Shown here: positions 62,892 through 64,000 of the stretch, piece after piece | Layout of the letters: the number at the start of each line of letters is the position of its first letter | How positions within the stretch are numbered: the stretch's first letter is position 1 | IMG/VR virus record: IMGVR_UViG_3300032213_002454 | Coordinates: 1-64,000 of that record | DNA length: 64,000 nt | Direction: 5' to 3' (one strand) | Source: a virus | The notes under the pieces: model-generated | The model's database searches: none | Seen by the model: only the letters and a program-made list of their open reading frames with translations | Told to the model about the DNA's origin: nothing | Position numbers and translations under genes: made by a program

Positions 62892-63647
62892 ATGAAAACA
62901 TTTAAGTATTCAACTAAAGAAAGAGCAGAAAGAGTTGCCAAAAGTTTAGGATGTGTCGGCTCTCATTATCACAATGAAAATGGTGAAAGAAAATATATGC
63001 CTTGTAAGTCGCATGATATTTTTTTGAAAAAAAATAAAGAAGACAAAAAGGGTGAAGAAAAAGAAGTGACAGAATTGGTTGATACTGACGGAACATGGCT
63101 TTCATCTAAGGTCCCAATATTGTCAACGGCAAACAACGGAATCGGAACTAAAACTACTGACCAAATAGTCCCAGCAGCAAGAAACCCAAGAGACCCGTTG
63201 TTAAGAGGGTGGTATGGATATTATGGTGAAGGTCACGTAAAAGAAATAGATATGTCTAAAGCGTATGGGTATAAGGATACAAAAAATATGGACGCAAAAA
63301 CAACTTTAAAATATTTCAAAAAAAAATTAAAAATGGACCCTGAAGATGCCGAAGAAAGAGTCGACGACCAATTCGGTAAAAATGAAAAAAGAGATAAAAG
63401 GTCAAGGTTTAGAAATAAAAAAGGTTTTGTTGGTCGACCTATTTTAAAAGAAAAAGAAATTGACGAAAGTGATATTGCGGAAGATATTTTATTTGATAAA
63501 CCGTCTGATTATGAGTTTGAAAAAAATAAAGATAAAGAAGTTATCCACCCATTATTAGTAAGAAATATTAAAGCCTTAAAAAAATTAGCAAAAGAATATA
63601 ACATTTCAGTGAATGAACTTATTCAGATGATTAAAAATGAACAGTAA
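62892..63647 (+). CDS. Hypothetical protein with CxGxHxH and MPC motifs
   Basis: A 251-residue, highly charged protein. The N-terminus contains AKSLGCVGSHYHNENGERKY followed by MPCKSH, a Cys/His pattern (C-x3-H-x-H ... C-x2-H) that could bind a metal. Such short Cys/His N-terminal modules with Y-M-P-C-x-x-H appear, from memory, in other large uncultured phages without known function. The middle (KKKLKMDPEDAEERVDDQFG) and the C-terminus (NIKALKKLAKEYNISVNELI) are helical and may be interaction surfaces. It is preceded by a TATTTATA element 13 nt upstream and overlaps the following gene by 11 nt. No enzymatic signature was found. Confidence 0.55.
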   Translation: MKTFKYSTKERAERVAKSLGCVGSHYHNENGERKYMPCKSHDIFLKKNKEDKKGEEKEVTELVDTDGTWLSSKVPILSTANNGIGTKTTDQIVPAARNPRDPLLRGWYGYYGEGHVKEIDMSKAYGYKDTKNMDAKTTLKYFKKKLKMDPEDAEERVDDQFGKNEKRDKRSRFRNKKGFVGRPILKEKEIDESDIAEDILFDKPSDYEFEKNKDKEVIHPLLVRNIKALKKLAKEYNISVNELIQMIKNEQ

Positions 63648-64000
63648 CCTATATAACAGAATTGTAATAATTCCTGATTCACTAGTTAAACATCTTGGTG
63701 ATTGTTTTGGTGGCGTAGAGGGCAACCAAAATGTTGAGGGTTATAATAGGAACCAAGAATTAAGAAAGTCTAAGCAGGCGACATATCAACAAGTTAAAAG
63801 AATTAAAAGTTGGTTTGATAATTATAATGGAAATAAAGAGGACGCCCCGTTCATTCTTAATGGTGGAGATAGAATGAGAAATTGGTGTGATGAGGTTTTA
63901 AGAGTTTGGAGAGAAAATGATAAAGGTGGTAAAAAAACTAAAATGAATGCAGGTATGCAAAATCAATTTATAGACTCTCACACAAAAGACAATTTAATTA
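63637..64000 (+). CDS. Hypothetical protein (partial, 3' end outside window)
   Basis: The reading frame starts at the ATG at 63637 and runs out of the window after 121 codons. It begins MNSNLYNRIVIIPDSLVKHL, followed by helical, charged sequence (NQELRKSKQATYQQVKRIKS) and a segment DAPFILNGGDRMRNWCDEVLR. The start overlaps the preceding gene by 11 nt, suggesting translational coupling. No recognised domain in the visible part; nothing further can be said without the downstream sequence. Confidence 0.6.
   Translation, partial: MNSNLYNRIVIIPDSLVKHLGDCFGGVEGNQNVEGYNRNQELRKSKQATYQQVKRIKSWFDNYNGNKEDAPFILNGGDRMRNWCDEVLRVWRENDKGGKKTKMNAGMQNQFIDSHTKDNLI

Overview
The window is part of an AT-rich genome of a large T4-like (myovirus) phage with a contractile tail. 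The evidence is a nearly complete T4-type toolkit: tail sheath, tail tube, gp25, gp6 and gp53 baseplate wedge proteins, a gp26-family hub chaperone, a gp13-type neck protein, family B DNA polymerase, gp41-type helicase, UvsX-type recombinase, gp32-type SSB, RNase H/FEN-type exonuclease, and class Ia ribonucleotide reductase. The host is probably a member of the Bacteroidota. Several virion proteins carry SprB-like, PKD-like and carboxypeptidase-regulatory-like modules that are common in that phylum, and most start codons follow A-rich stretches rather than Shine-Dalgarno sequences. The host call is an inference.

Layout. 1-18036 (minus): a late cluster running from gp25 and gp6 through a 1685-residue protein in the gp7 position, a series of unassigned virion proteins and a SprB-repeat adhesin to a collagen-like fibre that leaves the window. 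18119-26563 (minus): replication, recombination and nucleotide metabolism (nrdA, nrdB, helicase, exonuclease, recombinase, SSB). 26681-51659 (minus): a second late cluster with neck/tail-completion candidates, sheath, tube, gp26-like protein, tape measure, and two giant baseplate proteins (2211 and 2423 residues) flanking gp53. 51715-56864 (plus): an intein-containing Snf2 helicase, a superoxide dismutase, a gp13-like neck protein and a small protein. 56861-59689 (minus): DNA polymerase. 59778-62840 (minus): two more virion proteins. 62892-64000 (plus): two uncharacterised genes, the last cut by the window edge.

Regulation. A recurring element, TATTTAT(A), sits 3-52 nt upstream of 16 genes, mostly structural. 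It is the reverse complement of the T4 late -10 box TATAAATA and is a candidate late promoter. Five minus-strand intrinsic terminators separate units. A 12-bp perfect inverted repeat brackets the sheath promoter beside a divergent small ribbon-helix-helix-like gene.

Most notable points: a class 3 intein (W/C/T triad, Phe at position 1) with a LAGLIDADG endonuclease inserted in the Walker A motif of the Snf2 helicase; a phage-encoded Mn-type superoxide dismutase behind a late-type promoter element; the inverted late-promoter-like motif; small domains shared among unrelated virion proteins; and an OmpA-like domain in a baseplate protein. No tRNA, CRISPR array or transposon was seen. After adding three short genes, no gene-free stretch exceeds 300 bases.
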